NCBI GenBank assembly: GCA_910575815.1
Contig: CAJTFN010000002.1
Coordinates: forward strand, 75,450-139,449
Reading direction: 5' to 3'
DNA length: 64,000 nt
Source: Oscillospiraceae bacterium
Lineage (GTDB): Bacteria > Bacillota > Clostridia > Oscillospirales > Oscillospiraceae
Position 1 is the first letter of the stretch, and each line of letters begins with the position of its first letter. Positions 25,554 to 34,610 of this stretch are shown here, piece after piece. Under the pieces are notes generated by a model that had not been told where the DNA came from, did not search any database, and was given only the letters and a program-made list of their open reading frames with translations. The translations under genes were made by a program, and so were the position numbers.

Positions 25554-26993
25554 ATGGAAAAGGAACAGCGGTGGAAGTCCCTCCGTCTGCGGGGCCTGCG
25601 GCAGCGCTGGATATTCAACTCCATTCTCCCCATCTTGGCCCTGCTGGTACTGGTGGTGACCCTGTTTTCCGCCGGCGTGTCCAACTACTATTACGGCACC
25701 ATGCAAAAGGGGCTGGAGACCCGGGCCCAGGCCTTGGCCAACTCCTTCAACGAGTATTTCATGGACAACGGCTTTTCCAGCTACTACCAGAAAGCCGTCC
25801 AGTCCGCCGAGAGCTTTGAGGACAAGAACCGCATCGAGCTTCAGTTCATCGGCTCCAGCGGCCGTATTCAGGTCTCCACCTCCGGCTTGACGGCGGGGAC
25901 CTCCCCGGGGACGGACGACATTACCCGGGCCCTCCAGGAAAACGACATGGTGCCCTATCAGGGACGGGACCTGGAGACGGGGGAGGAGATTCTGGCGGTG
26001 TCCTGCCCGCTGACAATCAACGGCCGGGCGGTGGGCATTATGCGGCTGGTGACCTCCCTCCGGGAGGTGGACCGGCAGGTGATGCTGGCGGTGCTGGCCA
26101 TTTTCCTGGTGGCGCTGCTGTGCATGCTGCTGGTGGTGATTTCCAACCTGCTGTTCATCAACAACGTGGTGGAGCCCGTGGCGGTGGTGACGGAGGCGGC
26201 CAAGCGCATTTCCGCCGGCAGCTACGGCGCCCGGATTGAGAACAAATACTCCGACGAGCTGGGGGAGCTGGTGGACAACATCAACGATATGTCCCTGAAA
26301 ATCAGCCAGAACGAGAAGATGAAAAGCGAATTCATCTCCTCCGTCTCCCACGAGCTCCGGACCCCCCTCACGGCCATCAACGGCTGGGGGGAGACGATTC
26401 TGGACGACGATTTGGCCGACGATCCCGAGCAGCTCCGCCGGGGCATCCGGGTGATCGTCAATGAGTCCCGGCGGCTTTCCAATATGGTGGAGGAGCTGCT
26501 GGAGTTCTCCAAGATGGAGGATGGGCACTTCACCCTTCAGATTGAGGACGTGGATCTCCAGGCGGAGCTGGAGGACGCGATTTTCACCTATCAGGAGCTC
26601 TTCCGCCAGGACGGCATCGCCTTGGAGTACCACCCCGGCGACGGGGACCTGCCCCTGATCCGGGGGGACTCGGAGCGGCTGAAGCAGGTCTTTTGCAACG
26701 TGCTGGACAACGCCGCCAAGCACGGCGGCGCGGGCCGCCGCATCGCCGCCTCCATTACCCAGGAGAGCGGCCATCAAGTGGTTCGCATCCGGGATTACGG
26801 TCCCGGTATTCCGGACGAGGAGCTTCCCTTTGTGAAGCAGAAGTTCTATAAAGGCACCTCCAGGGCCCGGGGCAGCGGCATCGGGCTGGCGGTCTGTGAC
26901 GAGATCATCGGTCTTCACGGCGGCGTGTTCACTATCGGCAACGCCGACGGCGGCGGGGCGGTGGTGACGATACGGCTGCCCGTGAGAGCCTGA
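25554..26993 (+). CDS. Membrane sensor histidine kinase (HisKA/HATPase)
   Basis: 479 residues from ATG 25554 (GGAGG at 8 bases), starting 19 bases after the regulator stop. Helix 1 (about residues 21-41), an outside sensor of about 130 residues, helix 2 (about 176-203), HAMP (EPVAVVTEAAKRISAGSYG), then HisKA with phosphorylated His266 in FISSVSHELRTPL. The ATP lid motifs are N-box NVLDNAAKH, G1 RDYGPGIPD and G2 GSGIGLAV. Partner of the preceding regulator. The large sensor makes it unlike the BceS kinases, which lack an outside domain, so it is not an obvious bacitracin sensor; with the FG-GAP lipoprotein it may read an envelope signal. Confidence 0.92.
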   Translation: MEKEQRWKSLRLRGLRQRWIFNSILPILALLVLVVTLFSAGVSNYYYGTMQKGLETRAQALANSFNEYFMDNGFSSYYQKAVQSAESFEDKNRIELQFIGSSGRIQVSTSGLTAGTSPGTDDITRALQENDMVPYQGRDLETGEEILAVSCPLTINGRAVGIMRLVTSLREVDRQVMLAVLAIFLVALLCMLLVVISNLLFINNVVEPVAVVTEAAKRISAGSYGARIENKYSDELGELVDNINDMSLKISQNEKMKSEFISSVSHELRTPLTAINGWGETILDDDLADDPEQLRRGIRVIVNESRRLSNMVEELLEFSKMEDGHFTLQIEDVDLQAELEDAIFTYQELFRQDGIALEYHPGDGDLPLIRGDSERLKQVFCNVLDNAAKHGGAGRRIAASITQESGHQVVRIRDYGPGIPDEELPFVKQKFYKGTSRARGSGIGLAVCDEIIGLHGGVFTIGNADGGGAVVTIRLPVRA

Positions 26994-27072
26994 TGTGGGG
27001 GAGAGGGCGTGTGCTTTTTCCCGTCTTCCGGGCGGCGGAGAGCCGGTGCGGGGCGGCCGGTCAAGGGAGCGG

Positions 27073-27100
27073 TTGGCTTTTTGGCAGATTGTGTTATACT
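27073..27100 (+). promoter_or_regulatory. Promoter of the DUF1385-prmC-recA region
   Basis: TTGGCT (27073-27078), 16-base spacer, TATACT (27095-27100), about 40 bases before the ATG at 27142. Confidence 0.6.
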
Positions 27101-27141
27101 ATCATTTGATTCGCATATTCCACGTATAGAAAGGAAACTCC

Positions 27142-28116
27142 ATGGCAGAAGAAAACAAATCCTGCGCCTTCCGCACCAGCATCGGCGGACAGGCGCTGAT
27201 CGAAGGCATCTTGATGCGCGGGCCTGAGAAGCAGGCCATTGTGGTCCGGGACCAGGAGGGAAATCTGGTGGAGAAGGTGGAGGAGCTCCGCTTCATCAAG
27301 GACCGCTATCCCATTTTAGGCGTTCCCCTGATCCGGGGGACGGTGAACTTTCTGGACTCCATGGTCAACGGCGTCAAGGCCCTGATGTACTCCGCGGATT
27401 TCTATCCCGAAGAGGAGGCGGCGCAGCCGTCAAAATTTGAGATGTGGCTGGAGAAGCACCTGAGCAGCAAGAAGCTGGAGAGCGCGCTGGTGACCCTGGC
27501 GGTGGTGCTGGGGGTGGGCATGTCCGTATTTTTGTTCATGGTTCTGCCGACGCTGCTGACGGGGGGAATTCTTCATTTCTTCCCCGGCTTTCCCCTGTGG
27601 GGACGGAATCTGGTGGAGGGCCTTTTGAAGATCGTGATTTTCATGGTCTATCTCATCGCCTGTTCCAAACAGAAGGATATATACCGGGTGTTCCAATACC
27701 ACGGCGCGGAGCACAAGACGATTTTCTGCTATGAGGCGGGGCTGCCGCTGACGGTGGAGAATGTCCGCCTCCAGTCCCGGCACCACCCCCGGTGCGGCAC
27801 CAGCTTTCTGTTTGTGGTCATTTGTGTATCGATTCTCTTCTCCAGCATCTTCTTTGGAATCTGGCCGGTTACAAACGCCTGGCTGCGGACGGCGGTGCAT
27901 CTGCTGCTGCTGCCTCTGGTGGTGGGGGTGACCTATGAGTTCAACCGCTGGGTGGGGCGGCATGTCCAGGAGAGCCGGCTGGCGAAGGTGCTTACGGCCC
28001 CAGGACTGTGGATGCAGAATTTTACAACCAATGAGCCCGACGACGGGATGATCGAATGTGCCATTCGGTCCTTGGAGCTGGTACTGCCCAGCGAGAAGGG
28101 GAAGGACACGTGGTAA
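27142..28116 (+). CDS. YqhQ-like DUF1385 membrane protein
   Basis: 324 residues, start after AAAGGAAA. The DUF1385 hallmarks are present: SIGGQALIEGILMRGP, the block YHGAEHKTIFCYE (several His and Glu, thought to hold a metal), SRHHPRCGTSFLF, and VGVTYEFNRWVGRH. About four membrane helices. The biochemical role is not firmly known. In many Firmicutes it stands before prmC and prfA, and the same link to prmC is kept here although prfA is absent. Confidence 0.9.
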   Translation: MAEENKSCAFRTSIGGQALIEGILMRGPEKQAIVVRDQEGNLVEKVEELRFIKDRYPILGVPLIRGTVNFLDSMVNGVKALMYSADFYPEEEAAQPSKFEMWLEKHLSSKKLESALVTLAVVLGVGMSVFLFMVLPTLLTGGILHFFPGFPLWGRNLVEGLLKIVIFMVYLIACSKQKDIYRVFQYHGAEHKTIFCYEAGLPLTVENVRLQSRHHPRCGTSFLFVVICVSILFSSIFFGIWPVTNAWLRTAVHLLLLPLVVGVTYEFNRWVGRHVQESRLAKVLTAPGLWMQNFTTNEPDDGMIECAIRSLELVLPSEKGKDTW

Positions 28117-28238
28117 AAGCCCCTTTGTCAAGGGGGAATGGTACAGGCTCCCGCGGGCGGGGAAGAATACGGCCGTCATCGCGGCTGGCTCTTCCAGCCC
28201 GCCCATCCATCCCCTTCCAACAAAAACGAGGTGATACC

Positions 28239-29105
28239 ATGGCAATCATGTACAACGACCTATATCTGGACGTCCGCCGGCAGCTCCGGGAGAGCGGCGT
28301 GGAGGCCGCCACACTGGAGGCCAGGGAATTGGTCTGCTTCGGCACCGGCAAAAGCCGCGAGGAGCTGACCCGGGACGGCCGCCTCTACGCCTCCCCGGAG
28401 CGGGAAGCCCAGGTGCGGCGGCTGGTGGAACGGCGCATGGCCGGCGAGCCCGTGGCCTATCTCATCGGCGAGTGGGAGTTCTACGGCCTCCCTTTGGACA
28501 TCTCGCAGTCCGTGCTCATCCCCCGGGCCGACACCGAGGTGCTGGCCGAGCAGGCCATCGCCTACATACGGGATCAGGGAGAGTGCCGGGTGCTGGACCT
28601 CTGCGCCGGAAGCGGCTGCGTCGGCTTGGCCATTGCCTCCCAGGCCCCCCAGGCCAGGGTGATTCTGGGGGAGCTGGACGACAGCTGCCTGAAAATCTGC
28701 CGCCAGAACATCCGGCGAAACGGCCTCTCCGGGCGGGTGACCCCCGTTCAGATGAACGCCCTGGAGAAGCCCGCCCGGTCCCTGGGGGAATTTCAATGCA
28801 TTGTCAGCAATCCGCCCTACATCCCCACGGGAGATATTCCGGGGCTGGAGATATCCGTCCGGAATTACGAGCCTCATCTGGCCCTGGACGGCGGGGAGGA
28901 CGGACTGGATTTTTACCGGGCCATCACGCGGGAGTGGCGGGAGACGCTGGCCCCCGGCGGGCGGATCTATTTTGAAGTGGGCATTGGCCAGGCGGACCCG
29001 GTGCTGCGGCTGATGCGGGGACAGGGCTTTGGCGACCTGGAGGTCATCAAGGACCGCAACAAAATTCCCAGAGTGGTGCTGGGCACCCTCTGCCAGGAAA
29101 TTTAA
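28239..29105 (+). CDS. prmC: Release factor glutamine methyltransferase
   Basis: 288 residues from ATG 28239 (GAGGTG, 5-base gap). PrmC methylates the Gln of the GGQ loop of release factors RF1 and RF2 and so speeds peptide release. The N-terminal helical bundle recognises the factor; the class I methyltransferase domain shows LDLCAGSGCVGLAIA as the SAM loop and NPPY at residues 191-194, the signature that positions the glutamine amide. A short gap from the DUF1385 gene and a PspC gene after it suggest one transcript. Confidence 0.94.
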   Translation: MAIMYNDLYLDVRRQLRESGVEAATLEARELVCFGTGKSREELTRDGRLYASPEREAQVRRLVERRMAGEPVAYLIGEWEFYGLPLDISQSVLIPRADTEVLAEQAIAYIRDQGECRVLDLCAGSGCVGLAIASQAPQARVILGELDDSCLKICRQNIRRNGLSGRVTPVQMNALEKPARSLGEFQCIVSNPPYIPTGDIPGLEISVRNYEPHLALDGGEDGLDFYRAITREWRETLAPGGRIYFEVGIGQADPVLRLMRGQGFGDLEVIKDRNKIPRVVLGTLCQEI

Positions 29106-29116
29106 GGAGGAGCGTC

Positions 29117-29311
29117 ATGGAAAAGAGACTCTATAAGATCGGCCAGGGGAAAATGGTGGACGGCGTCTGCGGCGGCATCGCCGAATACTTTGGCCTGGAT
29201 CCCACCCTGGTGCGGCTGGGGTGGCTGATCTTTACCGCCATGGGCTGCAGCGGCATCATCGCCTATATCATCGCCGCCATCATCATTCCCCGGGAGCCGG
29301 GCTGGCAGTGA
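29117..29311 (+). CDS. PspC-domain membrane protein
   Basis: 64 residues, 11 bases after prmC with GGAGG 6 bases before the ATG. The PspC pattern is clear: LYKIGQGKMVDGVCGGIAEYF, then LVRLGWLIFTAMGCSG, one helix, and IPREP at the end. Single-domain PspC proteins in Firmicutes are thought to take part in envelope stress responses, but a partner is not visible here. Confidence 0.9.
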   Translation: MEKRLYKIGQGKMVDGVCGGIAEYFGLDPTLVRLGWLIFTAMGCSGIIAYIIAAIIIPREPGWQ

Positions 29312-29370
29312 GAGCCGTTTAGACAAGAGGGAGATACGGTCCCTACACAAAGAATCAGGAGGATACGGGT

Positions 29371-30486
29371 ATGGCAAAGGAGAAAGCGCCGCTGCCCAGC
29401 GCGGCTCCGGCGACGGATAAGAAAAAGGCAATCGACAGCGCCATGAGCCAGATTGAAAAAATGTATGGCAAGGGCTCCATCATGCGCCTGGGAGACCGGA
29501 CGGCCCTGAATGTGGAGTTCATCCCCACGGGCTCCCTGGCGCTGGACGTGGCTCTGGGCATCGGCGGACTTCCCAAGGGACGCATCATTGAGATTTACGG
29601 GCCGGAGTCCTCCGGCAAGACGACCCTGGCCCTCCACGTGGTGGCCGAGGCCCAGAAGCGGGGCGGCGAGGTGGCCTTCGTGGACGCGGAGCACGCCCTG
29701 GACCCCACTTACGCCCGCGCTCTGGGCGTGAAGGTGGAGGACATGCTGATTTCTCAGCCGGACACCGGAGAACAGGCTCTGGAGATCACCGAGGCCCTGG
29801 TTCGTTCCGGGGCCATCGATGTGATTGTCGTGGACTCCGTGGCCGCCCTGGTGCCCCGGGCGGAGATTGAGGGCGAGATGGGCGACAGCTACGTGGGTCT
29901 CCACGCCCGGCTGATGAGCCAGGCTCTGCGGAAGCTCACCGGCGCCATCGGCAAGACCAACACGGTGGTTATTTTCATCAACCAGCTCCGGGAGAAGGTC
30001 GGCGTCATGTACGGCAACCCGGAGGTGACCACCGGCGGCCGGGCGCTGAAGTTCTACGCCTCCGTGCGCATTGACGTGCGGCGGGTGGAGGCCATCAAAA
30101 ACGGCAGCGAGATCATCGGCAACCGGACCCGGGCCAAGGTGGTGAAGAACAAAATGGCGCCCCCCTTCCGGGAGGCGGAGTTTGACATCATGTACGGTGA
30201 GGGCATTGTCCGGGAGAGCGAGCTCATCGACCTGGGCGTGAAGCTGGACCTGGTTCAAAAGGCGGGTTCCTGGTTCTCCATGGGGGAGACACGGATTGGC
30301 CAGGGCCGGGAGGCGGCGAAGAAGTATCTCCAGGAGAACCCGGAGATTCGGGACCAGCTGGAGGCGGATATTCGGAAGAACTTCGACAAGCTCATGAGCA
30401 GCCAGGCCCGGGCCGCCGCCAAGGCCGCCGGGCGGGCGGTGGACGTGAACGCCGACGATTTTGACGACTCCGGCGCGTCGGATTAA
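29371..30486 (+). CDS. recA: Recombinase RecA
   Basis: 371 residues after AGGAGGATACGGG. ATP-dependent strand exchange and SOS coprotease. Walker [10 protein letters not shown] begins at residue 77, MAW-like glycine and FINQLREK (L2 region, here [16 protein letters not shown]) are present, and the C-terminal domain ends in a variable acidic tail with Ala-rich repeats. The length is normal. No palindromic LexA/DinR box (CGAACATATGTTCG-like) is seen upstream, so SOS control is not visible. recX follows two bases later. Confidence 0.98.
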   Translation: MAKEKAPLPSAAPATDKKKAIDSAMSQIEKMYGKGSIMRLGDRTALNVEFIPTGSLALDVALGIGGLPKGRIIEIYGPESSGKTTLALHVVAEAQKRGGEVAFVDAEHALDPTYARALGVKVEDMLISQPDTGEQALEITEALVRSGAIDVIVVDSVAALVPRAEIEGEMGDSYVGLHARLMSQALRKLTGAIGKTNTVVIFINQLREKVGVMYGNPEVTTGGRALKFYASVRIDVRRVEAIKNGSEIIGNRTRAKVVKNKMAPPFREAEFDIMYGEGIVRESELIDLGVKLDLVQKAGSWFSMGETRIGQGREAAKKYLQENPEIRDQLEADIRKNFDKLMSSQARAAAKAAGRAVDVNADDFDDSGASD

Positions 30487-30488
30487 TC

Positions 30489-31115
30489 ATGCGGATTGAG
30501 CGGATAGAGGCGTCGAAGCACAAGAAGGGCCGGGTTCTGGTCTTTCTGGAGGACGGAGCCTGTTTAAAGGTTACGGAGCAGGAGCTGCTGGACTTTCGCC
30601 TCCGGGCCGAAGACGAGCTGGGGGAGGAGACCCTGGCCCGTTTGAAGGAGGCGGCGGGGGTATCCAACACCCGGGCGGCGGCGGCGGGTCTGATTGGCAA
30701 GCGCGCCATGAGCCGCCGGGACTTGGAGCGGAAGCTTCGGGATAAGGGGGCCAGCGAGGCGGAGGCCCGCTACGCCGCCGAGTGGCTGGAGGCGATTGGG
30801 GCGCTGAACGACGCGGAATACGCCGCGGCGCTGGTCCGGCATTACAGCGGCATGGGCTATGGCCCTGCCCGGGTGCGGGAGAAGCTCTATGAAAAAGGCG
30901 TCCCCCGGGAGCTGTGGGAGGACGCGCTGGAGGAGCTGCCGGAGGACGGCGGTCAGGTGGATGGGTTTCTCCGGAGTAAGCTCCGGGGCCGCACGCCGGA
31001 CGAGAAGGAGAAGCGGCGGCTGACCAATGCGCTGCTGCGCCGGGGCTTCCCCTGGGGGGAGGTTAAGGCCGCCTGGAGGCGGCTGGGGGAGGAGATGCAA
31101 GAGGAATCCTCTTGA
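30489..31115 (+). CDS. recX: Regulatory protein RecX
   Basis: 208 residues starting 2 bases after the recA stop. RecX binds RecA filaments and limits their activity. Helical throughout, with the repeated three-helix pattern RKLRDKGASEAEARYAAEWLE and VREKLYEKGVPRELWEDALEEL, and the KRRLTNALLRRGFPWGEVKAAW tail. The second half after the last motif ends QEESS. No terminator before the repeat element that begins 8 bases after the stop. Confidence 0.92.
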   Translation: MRIERIEASKHKKGRVLVFLEDGACLKVTEQELLDFRLRAEDELGEETLARLKEAAGVSNTRAAAAGLIGKRAMSRRDLERKLRDKGASEAEARYAAEWLEAIGALNDAEYAAALVRHYSGMGYGPARVREKLYEKGVPRELWEDALEELPEDGGQVDGFLRSKLRGRTPDEKEKRRLTNALLRRGFPWGEVKAAWRRLGEEMQEESS

Positions 31116-31122
31116 CTCCCTG

Positions 31123-31688
31123 CTCGCCCTAACGGGCGGGGGAGATTTCAGCCATGAAGATGGCTGGTGCTTTGCACCCCCCATTTTCTCGTTTTCTTGC
31201 CAGAAGAAAAAGAGAAAACGGGCCGTGCACGGTCCAAAAGAGAAAAAGAAGTACGGGGGAACGATACGGGGGCGCGCCTGAATGACTGGCCGAAGCCAGG
31301 AATGACTTCTCCGCACGCAATTGGATTGAGCGGGGGTTTGTCAGTAATCGAACGGACCAGCTGCTCTTTTCGCTGCCGCTCACAAGCAATCGAATCGGTC
31401 CGGCACCGTCAGCCAGGCCGATTCTACTACCGGCCAGCGACAGCGGAAAGAGAAATACGCCAAGTCGAGAACCACCAGCTCCCGTTTGACTGCGCCGCGG
31501 GGAAGTCATTCCTGGCTTCGGCCAGTCATTCAGGCGCGTCCCCGCGTCGTCCCCTCGTACTTCTTTTTCTCTTTTGGACCGTGCACGGCCCGTTTTCTCT
31601 TTTTCTTCTGGCAAGAAAAAGAGAAAATGGGGGGTGCAAAGCACCAGCCATCTTCATGGCTGAATCCTCCCCCGCCCGCAAGGGCGAG
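31123..31688. repeat. Dispersed palindromic repeat, copy A (long form)
   Basis: 566 bp between recX and rpmA. Both ends carry the same arm of about 180 bases in opposite directions: CTCGCCC...GGGCG hairpin, CAGCCATGAAGATGGCTG, a TTTTCTC/GAGAAAA stem, GGGCCGTGCACGGTCC, and GCGCGCCTGAATGACTGG. The middle also pairs in part (CGCTGCCGCT against AGCGACAGCG), so the whole is one imperfect palindrome. No gene; the frames through it are low-complexity. Confidence 0.9.
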
Positions 31689-31756
31689 AACCAGCCCCCT
31701 CCCCTGGGAAGGGGAAGAAAAAGGACCCGGACGGGATGTCCAGGCCCTTTTGGCGC

Positions 31757-32038
31757 TTACTCAGCCTCGTAAACAGAGACCTGCTTGCGATCCTTGCCCA
31801 GCCGCTCGAAGCGAACCTTGCCGCTGGCGGTGGCAAACAGGGTGTCGTCGCTGCCGCGGCCCACGTTCACGCCGGGGTGAATGTGGGTACCCCGCTGGCG
31901 AACCAAAATGTTGCCCGCCAAAACGAACTGCCCGTCCGCCCGCTTGGGGCCCAGGCGCTTGGCCTTGGAGTCACGGCCGTTCTTGGTGGAGCCGCCGCCC
32001 TTCTTGTGGGCAAAGAACTGTAAACCAATGCGAATCAT
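31757..32038 (-). CDS. rpmA: 50S ribosomal protein L27 with Prp-cleaved leader
   Basis: 93 residues from ATG 32038 (AAAGGATGG at about 8 bases; the ATG 12 bases upstream is too close to the site). L27 lies at the peptidyl-transferase centre. The N-terminus [17 protein letters not shown] carries the Firmicutes extension LQFF^AHKKGG that Prp must remove before the subunit works. The rest ([30 protein letters not shown]) is standard. Downstream of prp and rplU in the usual operon. Confidence 0.97.
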   Translation of the reverse strand: MIRIGLQFFAHKKGGGSTKNGRDSKAKRLGPKRADGQFVLAGNILVRQRGTHIHPGVNVGRGSDDTLFATASGKVRFERLGKDRKQVSVYEAE

Positions 32039-32085
32039 GTCAGGGACCATCCTTTCTGAAAGATTTTAAGATGGGGAAGAGGACC

Positions 32086-32418
32086 TCAGTCCGCTTCCAA
32101 AACCTCAATATTTTCCGGGTACTCGTCGTGGAGCATGGTAAAATAGAGCATCAGCCCCGTCAGAAGCGACTGACAGGTGCTCTCCGCCGTGGGCGCCAGC
32201 CCGCCGGGAAGACGCAGGGAAACCAGCGCCTGCCTCTCGTCCGTCCGCACCGCCGCGGCCAGGCCCAGCACATCGTTGATGGTGGCCTCGGTCAGGGTGA
32301 CGGCGGCACTGATGGAGGCGCAGAGAATATCCTCTCCCGCGTCCGCGTAGCCGCTGTGGCCCTTGGCGTCAAAGCCGGTGATTCGGCCCTGTTCCGTATG
32401 GAATGTGACGCTGGTCAT
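32086..32418 (-). CDS. prp: Ribosomal-processing cysteine protease Prp
   Basis: 110 residues, starting 2 bases after the rplU stop. Prp cuts the L27 N-terminal extension. Catalytic His21 and Cys33 sit in the family signature GHSGYADAGEDILCASIS. Placement between rplU and rpmA matches Firmicutes that use a cleaved L27, and rpmA here has the cleavage motif, so substrate and enzyme are encoded together. Confidence 0.94.
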   Translation of the reverse strand: MTSVTFHTEQGRITGFDAKGHSGYADAGEDILCASISAAVTLTEATINDVLGLAAAVRTDERQALVSLRLPGGLAPTAESTCQSLLTGLMLYFTMLHDEYPENIEVLEAD

Positions 32419-32420
32419 GC

Positions 32421-32732
32421 TCAGACGGAGATCTTGCCGATCTCGACCTTGGTATAGGGCTGACGATGGCCCTGACGCTTGCGGTAACCCTTCTTGGGAT
32501 TGTACTTGAAGATGCGGATCTTCTTGCCCTTGCCGTTCTTGACGATCTTGGCCTCCACGGAGGCGCCGGCCACGGTGGGCGCGCCGAAGGTGGCCTTGTC
32601 CCCGTCGATAACCGCCAGGACCTGGTCAAACTTTACGGTGTCGCCGGCTTCCTGGTCCAGCTTCTCGATATAGACCACGTCGCCCTCGGCCACCTTGTAC
32701 TGCTTGCCGCCGGTCACGATGATTGCGTTCAT
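32421..32732 (-). CDS. rplU: 50S ribosomal protein L21
   Basis: 103 residues; AAGGAG 11 bases before the ATG. Contains [20 protein letters not shown], the [30 protein letters not shown] basic tail region and TKVEIGKI at the end, all typical. First gene of rplU-prp-rpmA, with a strong promoter at 32,818-32,846 and a structured leader in between. Confidence 0.97.
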   Translation of the reverse strand: MNAIIVTGGKQYKVAEGDVVYIEKLDQEAGDTVKFDQVLAVIDGDKATFGAPTVAGASVEAKIVKNGKGKKIRIFKYNPKKGYRKRQGHRQPYTKVEIGKISV

Positions 32733-32846
32733 GCTTGTTTCAACTCCTTCATTACGGGCTCGCTGTCGGGGGCGGCGCCAAGGCGCACTTCATCAGCCCA
32801 TTCAAAGCGGCTCACTTAGTATATCAGCAAAATTTGGGCTTGTCAA
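32733..32846 (-). promoter_or_regulatory. Promoter and leader of the rplU operon
   Basis: TTGACA (32846-32841), 17-base spacer, TATACT (32823-32818). The 80-base transcribed leader contains GTGCGCCTTGGCGCCG-like stem material and resembles an L21 autoregulatory leader in position and length; the fold itself was not computed. Confidence 0.75.
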
Positions 32847-32962
32847 TGGTTTCTTTGGCAAAAAAGAACCGCCGCCGGAGGGGCCCGCCGTCCGGCTCCA
32901 CCGGAGAGAAAACCACGCGGCTTCCCTTTATTTTATACCCAGTCTCAGGCCGGGTCAGCCGG

Positions 32963-33445
32963 TCATTTGTGGTACTTTGTCCTCCCGTTGATCTGATACG
33001 CCCGGTAAATCTGCTCCAGCAGCATCACCCTGGCCAAATGGTGGGGGAAGGTCATGGGGGACATGGACAGCCGCGCCCAGGCCTGGGCTTTGAGGGACCC
33101 ATGAAGGCCATGGGAGCCGCCGATCAGAAACACCAGCCTCTTTTCCCCCCGGTTGGCCCAGGTGGCCATGAGCTGGGCCAGCTCCTCGCTGGAGCGCATC
33201 TTTCCCTCCACGCACAGGGCCACCAGACTGGACGCGGGGGGCAGCTTCCCCCGGATGGCCTCCGCCTCCTTGGCTAGGGCGGCGTCGATCTGGGCGGGGG
33301 AGGGATCCCCGGGAAGGCGCTCCTCCGGCAGTTCCACGATCTCCAGCTTACAGTACCGGCTCAGGCGCTTGACGTACTCCGCCGCCGCCTCCGCATAGAA
33401 GGCCTCTTTCAATTTCCCCACGCACAAAAGGGTTATCCGCTGCAT
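32963..33445 (-). CDS. rlmH: 23S rRNA pseudouridine-1915 N3-methyltransferase
   Basis: 160 residues, SPOUT-class. Start follows GGAGGG. The trefoil-knot SAM site is visible as VFLIGGSHGLHGSLK and LARVMLLEQIYRAYQI; the C-terminus GRTKYHK is the standard end (usually NxxYHK). It methylates the modified base in helix 69 of the 50S subunit. It overlaps the preceding MBL gene by 13 bases on the same strand. A GCCGGA/TCCGGC hairpin before a T6 run follows near 32,870-32,905 and probably ends transcription. Confidence 0.95.
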   Translation of the reverse strand: MQRITLLCVGKLKEAFYAEAAAEYVKRLSRYCKLEIVELPEERLPGDPSPAQIDAALAKEAEAIRGKLPPASSLVALCVEGKMRSSEELAQLMATWANRGEKRLVFLIGGSHGLHGSLKAQAWARLSMSPMTFPHHLARVMLLEQIYRAYQINGRTKYHK

Positions 33446-34227
33446 ACAGGCCCTCCCTCCAGCACGTAGGCTCCGCCGAGGCTGTCCCGGGGCGCGGCGG
33501 AGAGGCGGGGGCTGAGGCCCGCGGCGCTCAAAGCCGTCTCCACCGCCCGGAGGGCCATGGCGGGGGTGTTGTTCTCCCGGCTCAGGTGGGCCAGGACGAT
33601 TTCCCGGGCTCCCGCCGCCGCCAGGGTGACGGCAAAGGCGGCGGCGTCCTCATTGCGGAGATGCCCTCTGGGGCCCAGGATGCGCTCCTTCAAAAAATAG
33701 GGATAGGGCCCGCTGCGCACGGCCTCCACGTCGTGGTTGGCCTCCAGAACCGCCAGGGCCACTCCCGGAAGAACCGCCGCCGCCTCCGGGGTCACAACGC
33801 CGCTGTCCGTCAAAAGGCCGAAGCCCCCGTCGGGAGTATCGAAGCGGTAGCCGCAGGAGCCGGGGGAATCGTGAGAGGTGGGAAAGGCGGTGGCGGCGCA
33901 GTCCTTGACGGAGAATCCCTCCTCCGCGTTCCGCAGCCGGTCCTCCAAAAGCACCATGCGGCGAAGCAGGTCCCGGCCCGCCGGGGCGGCGGCGTAGACG
34001 GGGCAGGCGGTATTTTTGAGCAGGGTCTGAAGACCAGAGATGTGGTCCCCGTGGGTATGGGTGACGCAGATGGCGTCCAGGTCCGAGAGGGCCAGGCCCA
34101 GAACGCCCAGGCTCTGTCGGATCCGGCGGCAGGAGATGCCCGCGTCCACCAGGAGGCGTCCCCCCTCCCAGGAGAGGAGCAGCGCGTTCCCGGAGGAACC
34201 GCTGGCCAGGGTATGTACCGTTGTCAA
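33433..34227 (-). CDS. WalJ/YycJ-like metallo-beta-lactamase-fold hydrolase
   Basis: 264 residues from a TTG at 34227 (AGGAGG, 9-base gap); the TTG overlaps the stop of the previous gene (TTGA). MBL fold: ASGSSGNALLLSW at the start, the metal motif THTHGDHISG (HxHxDH), further ligands in FPTSHDSPGS and the C-terminal HLSRENN. The group includes YycJ/WalJ, thought to act on nucleic acid and linked to the WalRK system in other Firmicutes, where it lies at the end of the wal operon. Here it is apart from walRK (41 kb), next to rlmH, which is the neighbour it often keeps. Confidence 0.87.
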   Translation of the reverse strand: MTTVHTLASGSSGNALLLSWEGGRLLVDAGISCRRIRQSLGVLGLALSDLDAICVTHTHGDHISGLQTLLKNTACPVYAAAPAGRDLLRRMVLLEDRLRNAEEGFSVKDCAATAFPTSHDSPGSCGYRFDTPDGGFGLLTDSGVVTPEAAAVLPGVALAVLEANHDVEAVRSGPYPYFLKERILGPRGHLRNEDAAAFAVTLAAAGAREIVLAHLSRENNTPAMALRAVETALSAAGLSPRLSAAPRDSLGGAYVLEGGPVCSG

Positions 34228-34610
34228 GGCGGAGAACCTCCTTTGCGTCGTCTGCCCTTGGGGGCCGTCTGGCAAAAGCTCCTGTCCAGCAGCAGCCTGA
34301 GCGTCTCCTCCTCCGCCTCCTCCGGGGCGACGGAGAGCCAGTTTCCCTTGCTCATGTGATAGGCCGGGTAGATGCCTGGCCCTCCCCGGAGGGAGCCGAT
34401 CAAAAGGGGATCGCATTTCACGTTTACAATGTCCAGCATCCCGTCTCCCTCCAGGCCCAGGGTCTTCCGGGAGACTCTCAGCAGCACGGCGAACCACTTT
34501 CGGTTCCCGCCGTGGCGGAACACCTCATAATCCGGATACCGCGCCCAGGGGCGGTCCGGCTCCACGGAATAGGTTTCCATAATGTACGCCGTCAGCGTCT
34601 CCCGGTTCAT
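34224..34610 (-). CDS. MmcQ/YjbR family protein
   Basis: 128 residues. WARYPDYEVFRHGGNRKWFAVLL and VNVKCDPLLIGSLRG, then GIYPAYHMSKGNWLSV are the MmcQ/YjbR pattern, a CyaY-like fold of small DNA-binding proteins with poorly known role. The C-terminus is basic (KGRRRKGG). It overlaps the TfoX-C-domain gene upstream and the MBL gene downstream by 4 bases each, so four-gene translation is coupled. Confidence 0.9.
   Translation of the reverse strand: MNRETLTAYIMETYSVEPDRPWARYPDYEVFRHGGNRKWFAVLLRVSRKTLGLEGDGMLDIVNVKCDPLLIGSLRGGPGIYPAYHMSKGNWLSVAPEEAEEETLRLLLDRSFCQTAPKGRRRKGGSPP

Noticed and set aside
31129..31772. Several open frames through the repeat at 31 kb and its copies at 41, 48.8 and 60.7 kb, giving similar peptides
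   Set aside because: The peptides repeat because the DNA repeats. They are read on both strands, end at random points and have no ribosome sites; no codon preference.
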